Assembly (NCBI GenBank): GCA_000372225.1
Contig: AQTY01000014.1
Location: 1-48,820 of the forward strand
DNA: 48,820 nucleotides
Source: Candidatus Nitromaritima sp. SCGC AAA288-L16
GTDB lineage: Bacteria > Nitrospinota > Nitrospinia > Nitrospinales > VA-1
Direction of reading: 5' to 3'
A program made the position numbers and the translations under genes. The notes under the pieces are model-generated. The model saw nothing but the letters and a program-made list of their open reading frames with translations, did no database searches and was not told the origin of the DNA. This document shows, one piece after another, positions 7,622 through 17,078 of the stretch (the stretch's first letter is position 1; each line of letters opens with the position of its first letter).

Positions 7622-7776
7622 TTTTTATGTTTAAGGGATGGGTAAATTTTATTCAGGAAATATCTTTATTTTTTTCATTACAAGTTTTTATTTTAAGGTT
7701 GTGTGATGTTTGTTGCTTTCTTTTTAGAGAAGGTATTCTATTATTTTCCGCCGTAATTTCCATAGTTGACTTGGTG

Positions 7777-8850
7777 TTAGTTCAATACCTGTTGATTGAA
7801 TATTTCTCGCCCCTCTAAAATTTCCATTTCCAAAGCAACTTTATAAAAAGGAAGAGTGTTTGAACTTAAGTTGACTTTGACAGCATCCTTTTCGGTCGTG
7901 AGGATGAACTTTGCACCTGACTTACGTGCTGAATCTTCAATCTGTCTAATGTCGTTTAGGATGTATTCGTGGTGGTCTGGAAACGGATGATAACAAGCCA
8001 CCCGCGCACCGGATTTTTCTAAAAGTTTTCGAAAATCATCTGGGTTGGCAATTCCAGAAAAAGCTACGACAGGTTGGTCTCGTAGTTGTTTAACATCCAA
8101 AACTTCTCCATTATTTAAATTTGAAAGTGAGTCAAGTCGTAGAGTAGCTTTGACGAGTGGAAAATCTTTGATCAATCGATCGCTAATGCCAGGTGGATAG
8201 CTCGCCCCTGAATATCGAGTGATACAGACGAAATTAGCGCGACGAGCTTCCTTTTTAGGTTCTCGCAATTCGCCAGCAGGGAAGAGCTGTCCGTTACCAA
8301 ATGGGCGCCGATGATCGAATAGTAAAATGTTCATATCGCGTTTCAGAGCCAAGTGTTGGAAACCGTCATCAAGAATCAGGGTATCTACTCCAAAATGTTT
8401 TATCGCATAACGTCCAGTTTGATATCGGTCGCTACCTACTAGTATTGGGACGTTTTTAAGTCGTTTCGCCATCATCACCGCTTCGTCTCCGGCAATTTCA
8501 GCTGAAAGCAGGAGGTTTTCTCCGTCACACACTACGTTAATTTCATTCTTAGAGTTCCCTCCATAGCCTCGTGAAAGAATTCCAGGTTTTCGTCCGTTTC
8601 CGCGAAGAATTTCCGCTATCATCATAACAACCGGAGTTTTTCCTGTCCCGCCGAGGGTCAGGTTGCCAACACTGATGACTTTACATTCAAGTTTGTTTGA
8701 GGGAAATAGGTTACAGTCGTAGGCCCACATGCGAAAACAATGACCCCAGAGGTAAAAAAATGAAAGCAGTTTTAGTATTAGATAAACTGGGAAATGGTAA
8801 AACTTACGCTTGGGGGAAATAATCCGGTAATAAAGTCGTTCAAATTTCAT
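7777..8850 (-). CDS. lpxK: Tetraacyldisaccharide 4'-kinase (lipid A)
   Basis: LpxK phosphorylates the 4' position of the lipid A disaccharide at the inner membrane. The 357-residue length is normal. The diagnostic P-loop GNLTLGGTGKTPVV is near residue 62, LSRGYGG near residue 96, and DTLILDDGFQHLALKRD carries the catalytic Asp region. A hydrophobic N-terminal segment (about 20-40) matches the membrane anchor of the family. It diverges from the waaA pair across 46 bases, so lipid A phosphorylation and Kdo addition, which are consecutive steps, share one control region. Confidence 0.96.
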   Translation of the reverse strand: MKFERLYYRIISPKRKFYHFPVYLILKLLSFFYLWGHCFRMWAYDCNLFPSNKLECKVISVGNLTLGGTGKTPVVMMIAEILRGNGRKPGILSRGYGGNSKNEINVVCDGENLLLSAEIAGDEAVMMAKRLKNVPILVGSDRYQTGRYAIKHFGVDTLILDDGFQHLALKRDMNILLFDHRRPFGNGQLFPAGELREPKKEARRANFVCITRYSGASYPPGISDRLIKDFPLVKATLRLDSLSNLNNGEVLDVKQLRDQPVVAFSGIANPDDFRKLLEKSGARVACYHPFPDHHEYILNDIRQIEDSARKSGAKFILTTEKDAVKVNLSSNTLPFYKVALEMEILEGREIFNQQVLN

Positions 8851-8896
8851 AAATTCAAGTCGTCTATGTGCTTAATTTAGGTATACTTCAATTTCT
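8851..8896. promoter_or_regulatory. Divergent lpxK/waaA control region
   Basis: Only 46 bases separate the two start codons. A palindromic GTATAC (8881-8886) gives TATACT (8882-8887) as a -10 candidate for waaA. It ends nine bases before the waaA ATG, so that mRNA would be leaderless or nearly so. No convincing -35 is visible, and no Shine-Dalgarno precedes either start. Confidence 0.4.
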
Positions 8897-10138
8897 ATGA
8901 GCTTTATTTATCATACCATCATTGGATTTTTCATCCTAGTTGCCTCGCCCGCCATTGCCTTGCGAGCTATTTTTAGTTCTAACTTTAGATCTGTTTTTTT
9001 GAAAAGAATTTTTGGATATAAAACCCTTAAAACAATGAACGGTTGCATATGGGTTCATGCCGCTTCAGTGGGTGAGGTACGGTTAGGAAAAGTTCTCATT
9101 TCAGCGTTAAAAGAAAAAGGGGAGGCTCGTCCAATTGTTTTGTCTACATTTACTTCAGCAGGTTTTGATCAGGCAAAGAAGGAGGGAGTGGAGCATATTT
9201 TCCGAATGCCTCCAGATTTTGTGTTATGGATTAATCCTTTGCTAAAACATTTATGTCCCTCCATGCTTGTTCTTATTGAAGCAGAAATGTGGCCTGGCCT
9301 AATTTGTGAATGCAACCGCCGAAAGATACCTGTTCTTCTTGCTAATGGACGGATAACTCAAAAGTCGGTCGATCGTTATCGGTTGTTTTCTTTTGTTTTT
9401 AAATGGATCGAAAAAAACATATCTTTTTTTTCAATGCGAACAAAAAAAGATGCTGATCGTGTACTAGGTTTAGGAGTAGATCCGGAGAAAGTGAGAGTGA
9501 ATGGAAACATTAAGTTCGATGTGCTTATATCAGGCGAAGATATTTCTCCGTTGGAAAAACAAGAATCGAGTTGGGTGGTTTTTGGTTCAACACGACCTGG
9601 TGACGAGGGAGTTGTGATGGAGGCAATTATAAAATTGTCTCAAGAGCATCCGAGGCTTAAGTTTGTGATTGCCCCTCGTCATTTAGAGAGATTGTGTGAG
9701 GTGAAAGAATTAATGGTGACTTATGGGATTGAATTTCAACTTCACTCCGAAAGATTGGGTTCGGGGAATTCTCGTTTGGTTTTACTAGATCGGTTAGGAG
9801 AATTGAACAAATATTACGCCAAAGCTTGTCTTGCATTTGTTGGTGGCGGTTTCAACCCTAGGTTTGGGGGACAAAACATTATTGAACCTGCATCTTTTGG
9901 TCTGCCAGTTGTGTTTGGAAAACATATGAACAACTTTGAAGAGGAGGCGCGTTTGCTGGTAGAATCGGGAGGGGGAATTCAGTTAAATAGCCCTGAAGAA
10001 TTGCATGGTGTTTTTAACCAACTGCTGGCAGACCAGGAAGAACGACAACGCCTTGGGAAAAAAGCATTGGAAACAGTTGTTAAAAATCGTGGTGCGGTCA
10101 ATAAAACTATCGAATTGATAACTCGTTTGGCAAATTAG
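8897..10138 (+). CDS. waaA: Kdo transferase (WaaA/KdtA), first copy
   Basis: This 413-residue GT30 glycosyltransferase adds Kdo from CMP-Kdo to lipid A precursor on the cytoplasmic side of the inner membrane. There is an N-terminal hydrophobic anchor (about 5-25). Catalytic Glu60 sits in HAASVGE. IEAEMWPGL retains both Glu of the canonical ETELWP motif. The C-terminal donor-site motif reads FVGGGF...GGQNIIEP, where most WaaA have GGHN, so a conserved His is Gln here. STRPGDE replaces the usual STHEGEE. It is followed after 17 bases by a second, clearly different WaaA homologue, so the two probably act on different acceptors or add successive Kdo residues. Confidence 0.92.
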   Translation: MSFIYHTIIGFFILVASPAIALRAIFSSNFRSVFLKRIFGYKTLKTMNGCIWVHAASVGEVRLGKVLISALKEKGEARPIVLSTFTSAGFDQAKKEGVEHIFRMPPDFVLWINPLLKHLCPSMLVLIEAEMWPGLICECNRRKIPVLLANGRITQKSVDRYRLFSFVFKWIEKNISFFSMRTKKDADRVLGLGVDPEKVRVNGNIKFDVLISGEDISPLEKQESSWVVFGSTRPGDEGVVMEAIIKLSQEHPRLKFVIAPRHLERLCEVKELMVTYGIEFQLHSERLGSGNSRLVLLDRLGELNKYYAKACLAFVGGGFNPRFGGQNIIEPASFGLPVVFGKHMNNFEEEARLLVESGGGIQLNSPEELHGVFNQLLADQEERQRLGKKALETVVKNRGAVNKTIELITRLAN

Positions 10139-10155
10139 ATTTCTGAACATTACTT

Positions 10156-11442
10156 ATGATTTTTTTCTACCACCTATTTTCAGTGCTCGTCATGTTGGTG
10201 GTTGTTCCTTGCTTTGTTCTTTGTTCATTTTTTAGTCGAAATAAATGGCGCAGGCTTAGTGACCATTTTGGTTTGGTTTCATTAAGCGACAAGGCAGAAA
10301 GTACCTCCAAAACCATCTGGTTCCACGCCTTATCTCTGGGGGAAGTAGTTGGCGTTACACCCACTATTCGCCTTCTCAAGAAGAGTAGGCCACAAGACCG
10401 GATAGTTATTTCTGTAACTACGGATTCTGGGTTTGAAGCAGCCAAAAGCAAGCTTTCGGATATTGACAGCATATTTTTTTGCCCTCTTGACTGCTTTGTG
10501 TTTACTTGGACTGCGCTCAAAAAAATCAAGCCGGATTTATTTGTGTTGGTCGAAACAGGATTTTGGCCTGGGTTAATTCACCTTTTGCATTTGAAAGGGG
10601 TGCCCATATTATTATTCAACGGTCGGTTTTCTTTTCGTTCGATGCGAAATTACAAGATGTTTAGTTCTTTTTTTTCGAAACAGTTCAACAGGTTTGCTAT
10701 GTTATGTATACAAAATCCACATAGCAAGAATAAACTGGAATCGCTTGGTGTTGAGAAGTCCCGTCTTATGGTGGTTGGCGATCCAAAGTTCGACATTCTT
10801 CCTAATTCTTCTCAAGAAGAAAGAAGAAAAACTCGCCAGGAACTTTGTGTTGCGCCACTTTCCAGGGTTTGGGTAGCTGGAAGCACTCATGAAGGAGAAG
10901 AAACAATCATTCTCGACGTTCATAGCAGGTTAAGGAAAGAATTTGGGAACTTAATTCTGGTTTTAGCTCCGCGCAGACTGGAAAGGTGTACGCGTATTAC
11001 TAGAATCATTATGTCAAAAGGAATCAGTTTTATGCGCCGGTCAGACCAATTGGATAAAAGTGATCATGATTTTTCCGTTCTTTTGTTGGATACCATGGGT
11101 GAGTTAACGAAAGCTTATTCAATCTGCGACCTCGCTTTTGTGGGAAGAAGTTTAATTGCTCCAGGTGGTGGGCACAACCTGATTGAGCCTGTTTCTCAAG
11201 GCAAACCAGTTTTATTTGGACCATTTGTAGAAAATAATCAGCATAATGCGGATGAATTGATTAAAAGTGAACTTGGCATCCGGGTAAATAATGCAGACGA
11301 AATGGAAGCGTCAGCCAAAAGTTGGCTGTCAAATAAAATTGAATTAGCAAAATTGGAAGGAAAGGCAAAAGGGTTCATACTGTATCATCAGGGTGCATCT
11401 CGCCGGATGGCTAGTCTTATCGAAACTCAACTAAAGCATTAA
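10156..11442 (+). CDS. waaA: Kdo transferase (WaaA/KdtA) homologue, second copy
   Basis: This is a 428-residue GT30 protein with an N-terminal membrane anchor (about 5-27) and catalytic Glu63 in HALSLGE. It keeps the canonical AGSTHEGEE, LLDTMGELTKAY and PGGGHNLIEP motifs of E. coli WaaA. However VETGFWPGL has Gly in place of the second Glu of ETELWP. The first copy shows the opposite pattern (both Glu kept, GGHN changed). The copies differ along the whole length, so this is an old duplication or two recruited paralogues, not a recent tandem repeat. It converges with the symporter gene with only three bases between stop codons. Confidence 0.88.
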   Translation: MIFFYHLFSVLVMLVVVPCFVLCSFFSRNKWRRLSDHFGLVSLSDKAESTSKTIWFHALSLGEVVGVTPTIRLLKKSRPQDRIVISVTTDSGFEAAKSKLSDIDSIFFCPLDCFVFTWTALKKIKPDLFVLVETGFWPGLIHLLHLKGVPILLFNGRFSFRSMRNYKMFSSFFSKQFNRFAMLCIQNPHSKNKLESLGVEKSRLMVVGDPKFDILPNSSQEERRKTRQELCVAPLSRVWVAGSTHEGEETIILDVHSRLRKEFGNLILVLAPRRLERCTRITRIIMSKGISFMRRSDQLDKSDHDFSVLLLDTMGELTKAYSICDLAFVGRSLIAPGGGHNLIEPVSQGKPVLFGPFVENNQHNADELIKSELGIRVNNADEMEASAKSWLSNKIELAKLEGKAKGFILYHQGASRRMASLIETQLKH

Positions 11443-11445
11443 ATA

Positions 11446-12870
11446 TTACGGGTTAACTTGCCTTCGACTTACTCCCCAAATAACAAAAGAAGATAGCAAG
11501 AATGCAGGAACTAGTTCGTAAATGATGGCGTCTGATAGCCCAGCTGTTTTCCAGGTAACCGTGGTGAAAAATCCAGTCAACATGCCACCAATCGCCCCAT
11601 TGCGAGTTATTTTTTTAGAATATAGCGTGAATAGAATTACAGGGCCAAAACTGGCGCCAAGTCCTGACCAAGCGAATAGCACAAACCAAAAAATCACACG
11701 TGTGTCCATGAGTGCCACAAGCATAGCACCTAATCCAATCAAGAGTATGGTTAGGCGACTAATTGAAAGAATTCGATTTGGAGTCAGTGAACCATGTATG
11801 ACTTTACTATAAATATCGTGTGCCATAGCAGAGGCGGCCACAATGATTTGGGCTGAAACCGTTGACATAATTGCAGCGAGAACACCAGTTAGTACTATGG
11901 CAGTGAGAAAAGTAGGCAAGAGGTTTTCAGCGGCAGTTGGGAACAAATGTTCAGCATCAGCCAAACCCGGGAAAAGAACCTGTCCACAGATACCAAGAAG
12001 AATTGCTGAACTGTACATCAATATTCCCCAACCAAAAGCTATCCACATGCCTTGTTTAATTGTTTTGGAGTCTTTTGCAGCCATGTAGCGGGTGATCACA
12101 TGTGGTTGACCAGGATAACCGAGCCCGATGCCTAGGAGGCCGAGCATTGACCCCAAAAACATGGGTATAGTTTTGCTTCCCATCCAGGTAAGGGCTGTTG
12201 GGGCAGTTTCGTTAACTTTTTGTGCTATTACAGAGAACCCACCTAGCTCTATTACAGCAGCTAGGGATAGCACGACCAATCCAACAACCATTATAAGTCC
12301 CTGAATAAAATCGGTCCAAGCAACAGCACGAAAACCACCCATCATGGTATAAATTATGATGATGGTTCCGCCTATCGGAATGCTTACAAGATGCGGGATG
12401 CCAAAAATGGCATCAAAAGTTTTCCCAATGGCTAAAAACTGAGCTGCAATGTAGGCCATCATGCAGGCAAAAATTATAATTACGGAAATGATGCGTATAA
12501 GGTGAGTGTTGTCAGTAAAGTGTGTTTCAAGGTAATCAGGAATAGTGAGAGTTTTTTTCTCGCGAGAGTGTTTTCTTAATCTTTCGGCAACAAAAAACCA
12601 ATTCAATGCGTATCCTAGGAGACAACCAGGAAAAAACCATAATGCGGAGAGCCCGTCTTTATAAGCAAGTCCGACAGTCCCAAGTACTGCCCACGCGCTT
12701 TCGGAACTGGCCGTCGAAGAAATAGCGGTAACCCAGGCCTTTAGAGATCGATTGGCAAGAAAAAAGTCAGCAGGAGAGTAGGTAGAACGGGATACGGTGT
12801 AGCCAATCCATAACATAATTCCCACGTAAACTATAAATACTGCTCCAATGACTCCAGAAGTGTCCACCAT
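11446..12870 (-). CDS. putP: Sodium/solute symporter, PutP-like (SSF family)
   Basis: The protein has about 474 residues and 12-13 hydrophobic segments. Typical SSF/PutP sequences include YSPADFFLANRSL, SSTASSESAWAVLGTVGLAY and LGIGLGYPGQPHVITRYMA, with GLGYPGQPH and the Ser/Thr-rich TM2 matching proline symporters. It would import proline or a related amino acid with Na+. A longer reading from TTG at 12906 exists, but ATG at 12870 is preferred because the family starts near MVDTSGV and a perfect TATAAT lies just upstream. No proline catabolism gene lies nearby. Substrate by family only; another SSF substrate is possible. Confidence 0.88.
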   Translation of the reverse strand: MVDTSGVIGAVFIVYVGIMLWIGYTVSRSTYSPADFFLANRSLKAWVTAISSTASSESAWAVLGTVGLAYKDGLSALWFFPGCLLGYALNWFFVAERLRKHSREKKTLTIPDYLETHFTDNTHLIRIISVIIIFACMMAYIAAQFLAIGKTFDAIFGIPHLVSIPIGGTIIIIYTMMGGFRAVAWTDFIQGLIMVVGLVVLSLAAVIELGGFSVIAQKVNETAPTALTWMGSKTIPMFLGSMLGLLGIGLGYPGQPHVITRYMAAKDSKTIKQGMWIAFGWGILMYSSAILLGICGQVLFPGLADAEHLFPTAAENLLPTFLTAIVLTGVLAAIMSTVSAQIIVAASAMAHDIYSKVIHGSLTPNRILSISRLTILLIGLGAMLVALMDTRVIFWFVLFAWSGLGASFGPVILFTLYSKKITRNGAIGGMLTGFFTTVTWKTAGLSDAIIYELVPAFLLSSFVIWGVSRRQVNP

Positions 12871-12879
12871 AATGTATGC

Positions 12880-12906
12880 ATTATAACATCGAGAGGATTG
12901 TGGCAA
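12880..12906 (-). promoter_or_regulatory. Putative promoter of the symporter gene
   Basis: On the minus strand a perfect TATAAT (12880-12885) lies nine bases before the ATG at 12870. A TTGCCA (12901-12906) lies 15 bases further upstream. Transcription would start within a few bases of the ATG and no Shine-Dalgarno is present, suggesting a leaderless mRNA. Confidence 0.45.
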
Positions 12907-13049
12907 AAGTTACTGCCGTGTTTTTCGAGAGTGGGTAGTGATATTGGGGAAGGTCGATTTTTTAGATAAATTTAGCTACTATGTCGTTCTTCGGGAAGAG
13001 AGGTTTATTCTTTCATGGTTTTAATTTCTAATTTACATAAATAAAAGTA

Positions 13050-15548
13050 ATGTCAGAGTACAACTTTAAGTCCATTGAAGTGAAGTGGCAAAGCTATTGG
13101 GAAGAGAATAAATCTTTCAAGGCAGAGCGCGATTCTTCGAAAAAAAAATACTACCTATTGGAAATGTTTCCTTATCCATCGGGACGAATTCATATGGGTC
13201 ATGTGCGAAATTACGGAATTGGTGATGCGATTGCGCGGTTCATGCGCATGAAAGGTTTTAATGTGCTACACCCGATTGGCTGGGATGCATTTGGATTGCC
13301 AGCCGAAAATGCTGCTATCCAGAATAATACGCACCCAGCTCAGTGGACAGAAGATAACATTGCTGCCATGCAAGTACAATTAAGAAGCTTGGGATTAAGT
13401 TATGACTGGGACAGAGAGATTGCTACTTGTCGCCCAGAATATTACCGCTGGAATCAATGGTGTTTTTTAAAATTCTATGAAAAAGGATTGGTGTACCGAA
13501 AAAAATCGCAAGTCAATTGGTGTAACGCTTGTAACACAGTTTTGGCGAATGAACAGGTGATTGATGGGTGCTGCTGGCGCTGCGATGGTGAAGCGGAAGA
13601 TCGCTTTCAAGAAGGGTGGTTTTTTAAGATAACAGACTACGCTGACCGATTACTGGAGGGTTGCAAGCAGCTATCAGGTAAATGGCCGGAGCAGGTGCTG
13701 GCAATGCAAAGTAATTGGATCGGTAAAAGCTACGGCGCCGAAGTTAATTTTAAGATAAAAGAAAAAAATGAGGTCATTAAGGTTTTTACAACTCGTCCGG
13801 ACACTCTTTTTGGGGCGACATTTATGGTGTTGGCTCCAGAACACCCACTGGTAACCAAGTTGTCCCTTGGAACAGAACAGGAAATTGCGGTTGGAAAATT
13901 TGTAAATAAGGTCAAGCAGGAAGATAAGGTTACCCGAACCAGTGAAACAGGAGAAAAAAATGGGGTCTTCACCGGAGCATATTCAGTTAATCCACTGACA
14001 GGAGAGGATATACCTGTGTGGTCTGCAAATTTTGTGTTGATGGATTATGGGACTGGGGCAATCATGTCTGTTCCTGCTCACGATCAGCGTGATCTAGATT
14101 TTGCGCGCAAGTACGACCTTCCCGTTCGCATGGTTATCCAACCCGTAGAAGGCCCGCTAGACGAGTCTAATATGACAGAAGCGTTTTCTGCTAACGGTGT
14201 CATAGTAAATTCAGGTTCATTCAACGGACTTTTCAGCGATGAAGCGAAAAGTAAAGTGTGTGAATACCTAGAAGGTACAAAAATTGGTAAGGCTTCAGTG
14301 AATTTTCGTTTACGTGATTGGGGGGTATCGCGTCAAAGATACTGGGGTACACCCATTCCGATAATCCAATGTGATGAATGTGGGTTGGTGCCGGTTCCAG
14401 AAGATCAGCTCCCTGTCCAATTACCTCTTGATGTTGACTTGGGTAACCGAGGGCAGTCTCCTCTTACAACACTTGCTGAATTTTATAAAACGCAATGCCC
14501 TGAATGTGGGAAGTTGGCACGAAGGGAAACAGACACGTTGGATACCTTTGTATGTTCTTCATGGTATTTTAACCGATATACATCTCCAGATAATAATCAG
14601 TTTGCATTCAATAGAGACGATTTAGATTACTGGATGCCGGTAGATCAGTATATCGGCGGCATAGAGCACGCGATTCTTCATTTGCTTTATTCGCGGTTTT
14701 TTCATCTTGTGTTTAAGGACTTGGGATTTATAAAATCTGATGAACCGTTTGACCGTTTGCTCACTCAGGGGATGGTTATTAAGGACGGTGCGAAAATGTC
14801 GAAATCGAAAGGCAATGTGGTTGATCCGGATGAAATCATTCAAAATTATGGGGCTGATACAGCTAGACTGTTCATTTTGTTTGCCGCTCCACCCGCGAAA
14901 GACCTTGAGTGGAATAGTCAAAGCGTGGAAGGTTGTTATCGTTTTTTAAAACGTGTATGGCGAATTTTTGATGATTTTTTGAGTGATATCAAGCAAGCGG
15001 ACTCTATACCCAAAGGTTATGAAACTGATTCGAAAGAATTACGGGAGTTGAGGCGTATCACACATGTTACGATTGGTCGTGTGACAGATGATATTCAAAC
15101 CAGAATGCAGTTTAATACCGCGATTGCAGCGGTCATGGAGTTTGTTAATCATCTTTACACTTTCCGCGATAGCTGGTTTCTTAAAGACAATAGCGATGGC
15201 GCTAGAGCTATAGTTAGGGAAAGTTTTGACACGCTGATTCTTCTTCTTTCTCCGTTTGCTCCACATATTGCGGAGGAAATGTGGTCGTTGTTGGGTCATG
15301 AAACCTCCATAGTTCAAGTGGAGTGGCCCGTATTTAATAAAGATTTTACGACAACAGAGGAGTTGTTGATCGTAGTTCAACTGAATGGTAAGGTGAGGCA
15401 AAGAATTATGGTCTCAGCGAGTGCAAGTCAAGAAGATATTAAAAGTTTGGCTCTTAATGATAGTAAGATAAAGGAGCAAATAAAAGGTCGGGAAATTAAA
15501 AAAGTCATTGTTGTTCCTGGCAAGTTAGTTAATATTGTGGTGAAATAA
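13050..15548 (+). CDS. leuS: Leucine--tRNA ligase
   Basis: This class I synthetase of 832 residues has the HIGH-type HMGH (48-51), a Cys-rich zinc insert (CNACNTVLA...CCWRC, about 163-180), and the CP1 editing domain with TTRPDTLFGATFMVLAPEHP. The KMSKS loop is intact (AKMSKSKGNVVDPDE), and a C-terminal anticodon domain follows with the LNGKVRQRI end. It charges tRNA-Leu and hydrolyses mischarged isoleucine or norvaline. It is followed after five bases by lptE and then holA, the leuS-lptE-holA order also seen in E. coli, which indicates one operon. Upstream sequence lacks a clear Shine-Dalgarno. Confidence 0.98.
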   Translation: MSEYNFKSIEVKWQSYWEENKSFKAERDSSKKKYYLLEMFPYPSGRIHMGHVRNYGIGDAIARFMRMKGFNVLHPIGWDAFGLPAENAAIQNNTHPAQWTEDNIAAMQVQLRSLGLSYDWDREIATCRPEYYRWNQWCFLKFYEKGLVYRKKSQVNWCNACNTVLANEQVIDGCCWRCDGEAEDRFQEGWFFKITDYADRLLEGCKQLSGKWPEQVLAMQSNWIGKSYGAEVNFKIKEKNEVIKVFTTRPDTLFGATFMVLAPEHPLVTKLSLGTEQEIAVGKFVNKVKQEDKVTRTSETGEKNGVFTGAYSVNPLTGEDIPVWSANFVLMDYGTGAIMSVPAHDQRDLDFARKYDLPVRMVIQPVEGPLDESNMTEAFSANGVIVNSGSFNGLFSDEAKSKVCEYLEGTKIGKASVNFRLRDWGVSRQRYWGTPIPIIQCDECGLVPVPEDQLPVQLPLDVDLGNRGQSPLTTLAEFYKTQCPECGKLARRETDTLDTFVCSSWYFNRYTSPDNNQFAFNRDDLDYWMPVDQYIGGIEHAILHLLYSRFFHLVFKDLGFIKSDEPFDRLLTQGMVIKDGAKMSKSKGNVVDPDEIIQNYGADTARLFILFAAPPAKDLEWNSQSVEGCYRFLKRVWRIFDDFLSDIKQADSIPKGYETDSKELRELRRITHVTIGRVTDDIQTRMQFNTAIAAVMEFVNHLYTFRDSWFLKDNSDGARAIVRESFDTLILLLSPFAPHIAEEMWSLLGHETSIVQVEWPVFNKDFTTTEELLIVVQLNGKVRQRIMVSASASQEDIKSLALNDSKIKEQIKGREIKKVIVVPGKLVNIVVK

Positions 15549-15553
15549 CGGGG

Positions 15554-16069
15554 ATGAAATTCCTTAGCGAGGCTTTATATTTTCTGATAGTTGCTTTGTT
15601 GTTATCGAGTTGCGGTTATCATCTTGCTGGTTACGGATCAATTCTTCCCTCACATATTCGCGCTATCTCCATTCCTGTATTTAAGAATTCTTCGAGCGAA
15701 CCAAATATTCAAAGAGATGCAACTGATGCAATTCGTCGTGCTTTTATCTCGGACGGTCGGCTTAAGGTTGCCGATACCAGGAAGGCGGATCTGCTCATGC
15801 GTGGAACTCTGACGGACTACCAATTGCGAGCAGTTGCATTTAACTCAGCAGATTCGGCGGAAGAATATGTTGTGCGCTTAGGAATTCAAGTTGAGGCTTA
15901 TGATCGGATTAAAAAGAAAATAATTTTTAATCAGAAATTTACCACTCAATGGGATTATCGATCTACCTCCAGCGTAGTAGATTCTGATTCGGCAAAACAC
16001 ACAGCACTCAAGGAAGCATATGCTGATCTTGCTGACAGGCTAGTCAGTTTAACAATCGAACAGTTTTAA
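15554..16069 (+). CDS. lptE: LPS-assembly lipoprotein LptE
   Basis: The protein has 171 residues with a lipoprotein signal: hydrophobic core 8-18 and lipobox LLSSC with Cys20. The mature start CGYHLAGYGS is diagnostic of LptE, as is the following IPVFKNSSSEPNIQ. LptE plugs and assembles the LptD barrel that inserts LPS into the outer membrane. Its position between leuS (5-base gap) and holA (10-base gap) is the conserved context for lptE and supports the call in spite of low sequence conservation. LptD is not in the window. Confidence 0.9.
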   Translation: MKFLSEALYFLIVALLLSSCGYHLAGYGSILPSHIRAISIPVFKNSSSEPNIQRDATDAIRRAFISDGRLKVADTRKADLLMRGTLTDYQLRAVAFNSADSAEEYVVRLGIQVEAYDRIKKKIIFNQKFTTQWDYRSTSSVVDSDSAKHTALKEAYADLADRLVSLTIEQF

Positions 16070-16079
16070 TTAGTTACTG

Positions 16080-17078
16080 ATGTTGGCTGATCAAATAATT
16101 CATAGTATTGGCGAGGGAAAGATTGGCCCGTTTTATTTTCTTTACGGGGTAGAAAGTTTTTACCGTTTGGAAATAATTCGTGCGCTAAACCACAAGCTGA
16201 TCACATCAGATAACAGGGATTTTAATCTAGAAAATTTTGAGGCTCGTGAGTCATCAGTGGGTGATTGGATTGGGGCGGCAAAGACACTATCTTTTCTGGG
16301 AGGCATGAAACTTGTTATTGTTAGAAATTTACATGAAACAACCATAGAAGATTCTGATCAAAAAAAACTCTTTAAATATGTTGCCGATCCAGGATTGGAT
16401 TCATGTTTGGTAATTACAGCAGACAAGGTGGATCGAAAACGAAAACTTTATAAAAATCTAACAACTCAACAAGGGGCGTTATCCTGTGAAGCACCCCAAG
16501 AAGAGGGACTTCTTAGTTGGGTGAAACACCGAGCTAGATCTTTTGGCTATGATTTGAGTTCGGGAGCAGCCCGAAAAATGGTAGGTCGGATTGGAGCTAA
16601 ACCGGGGGTTTTAGCGAAAGAACTTGAAAAGATGATGGCCTATGCAGGAAGGGAAAACAAAATTACAGAATCCATTGTAGGAGACCTTGTCGGGGATATA
16701 AAAGTGGAAAATGCTTTTTCGTTGACGGAAGCTCTTAAGGAAAAAAAAACCGAGAAAGCGCTGCTGCTGTTGCAAAATCAACTAGACCATGGAGAAGATC
16801 CGATAAAAATACTGGGTTTGATTGCTTGGCAATTTAGAACGCTGTGGGAAGTTAAACATTATCAGGCACAAAAGTATGGGGTCCAAAAAATAGCTGAACA
16901 GATGGGAGCAAAGCCATTTTTAGTTGAGAAGGCCTTGCAGTACACAAAAAAATTTAATAGATCGCAACTACAAGAAGGTATGAAGTATTTGTTAGAAGCG
17001 GATAGGGACCTTAAAACTTCCGGAAAGGAGCCTCGGGGAGTTTTAGAGATGTTGCTCTTGCGAATTTGTTCAGGCTGA
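16080..17078 (+). CDS. holA: DNA polymerase III delta subunit
   Basis: This 332-residue protein fits HolA. The opening PFYFLYGVESFYRLEIIRALN matches the family start. The middle has VIVRNLHETT and LVITADKVDRKRKLYK, and the C-terminal collar domain contains IGAKPGVLAKELEKM and EDPIKILGLIAWQFRTLWEVK. Delta opens the beta sliding clamp within the clamp-loader complex. It is the third gene of leuS-lptE-holA. Its stop codon overlaps the convergent rpsT by nine bases, so there is no dedicated intergenic terminator. Confidence 0.94.
   Translation: MLADQIIHSIGEGKIGPFYFLYGVESFYRLEIIRALNHKLITSDNRDFNLENFEARESSVGDWIGAAKTLSFLGGMKLVIVRNLHETTIEDSDQKKLFKYVADPGLDSCLVITADKVDRKRKLYKNLTTQQGALSCEAPQEEGLLSWVKHRARSFGYDLSSGAARKMVGRIGAKPGVLAKELEKMMAYAGRENKITESIVGDLVGDIKVENAFSLTEALKEKKTEKALLLLQNQLDHGEDPIKILGLIAWQFRTLWEVKHYQAQKYGVQKIAEQMGAKPFLVEKALQYTKKFNRSQLQEGMKYLLEADRDLKTSGKEPRGVLEMLLLRICSG

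Noticed and set aside
11522..12088. Two plus-strand frames over the symporter gene
   Set aside because: They are antisense shadows of a well-supported membrane protein and have no ribosome sites.
12904..12906. TTG as the start of the symporter gene
   Set aside because: It would lie within the putative promoter; ATG at 12870 fits the family N-terminus.
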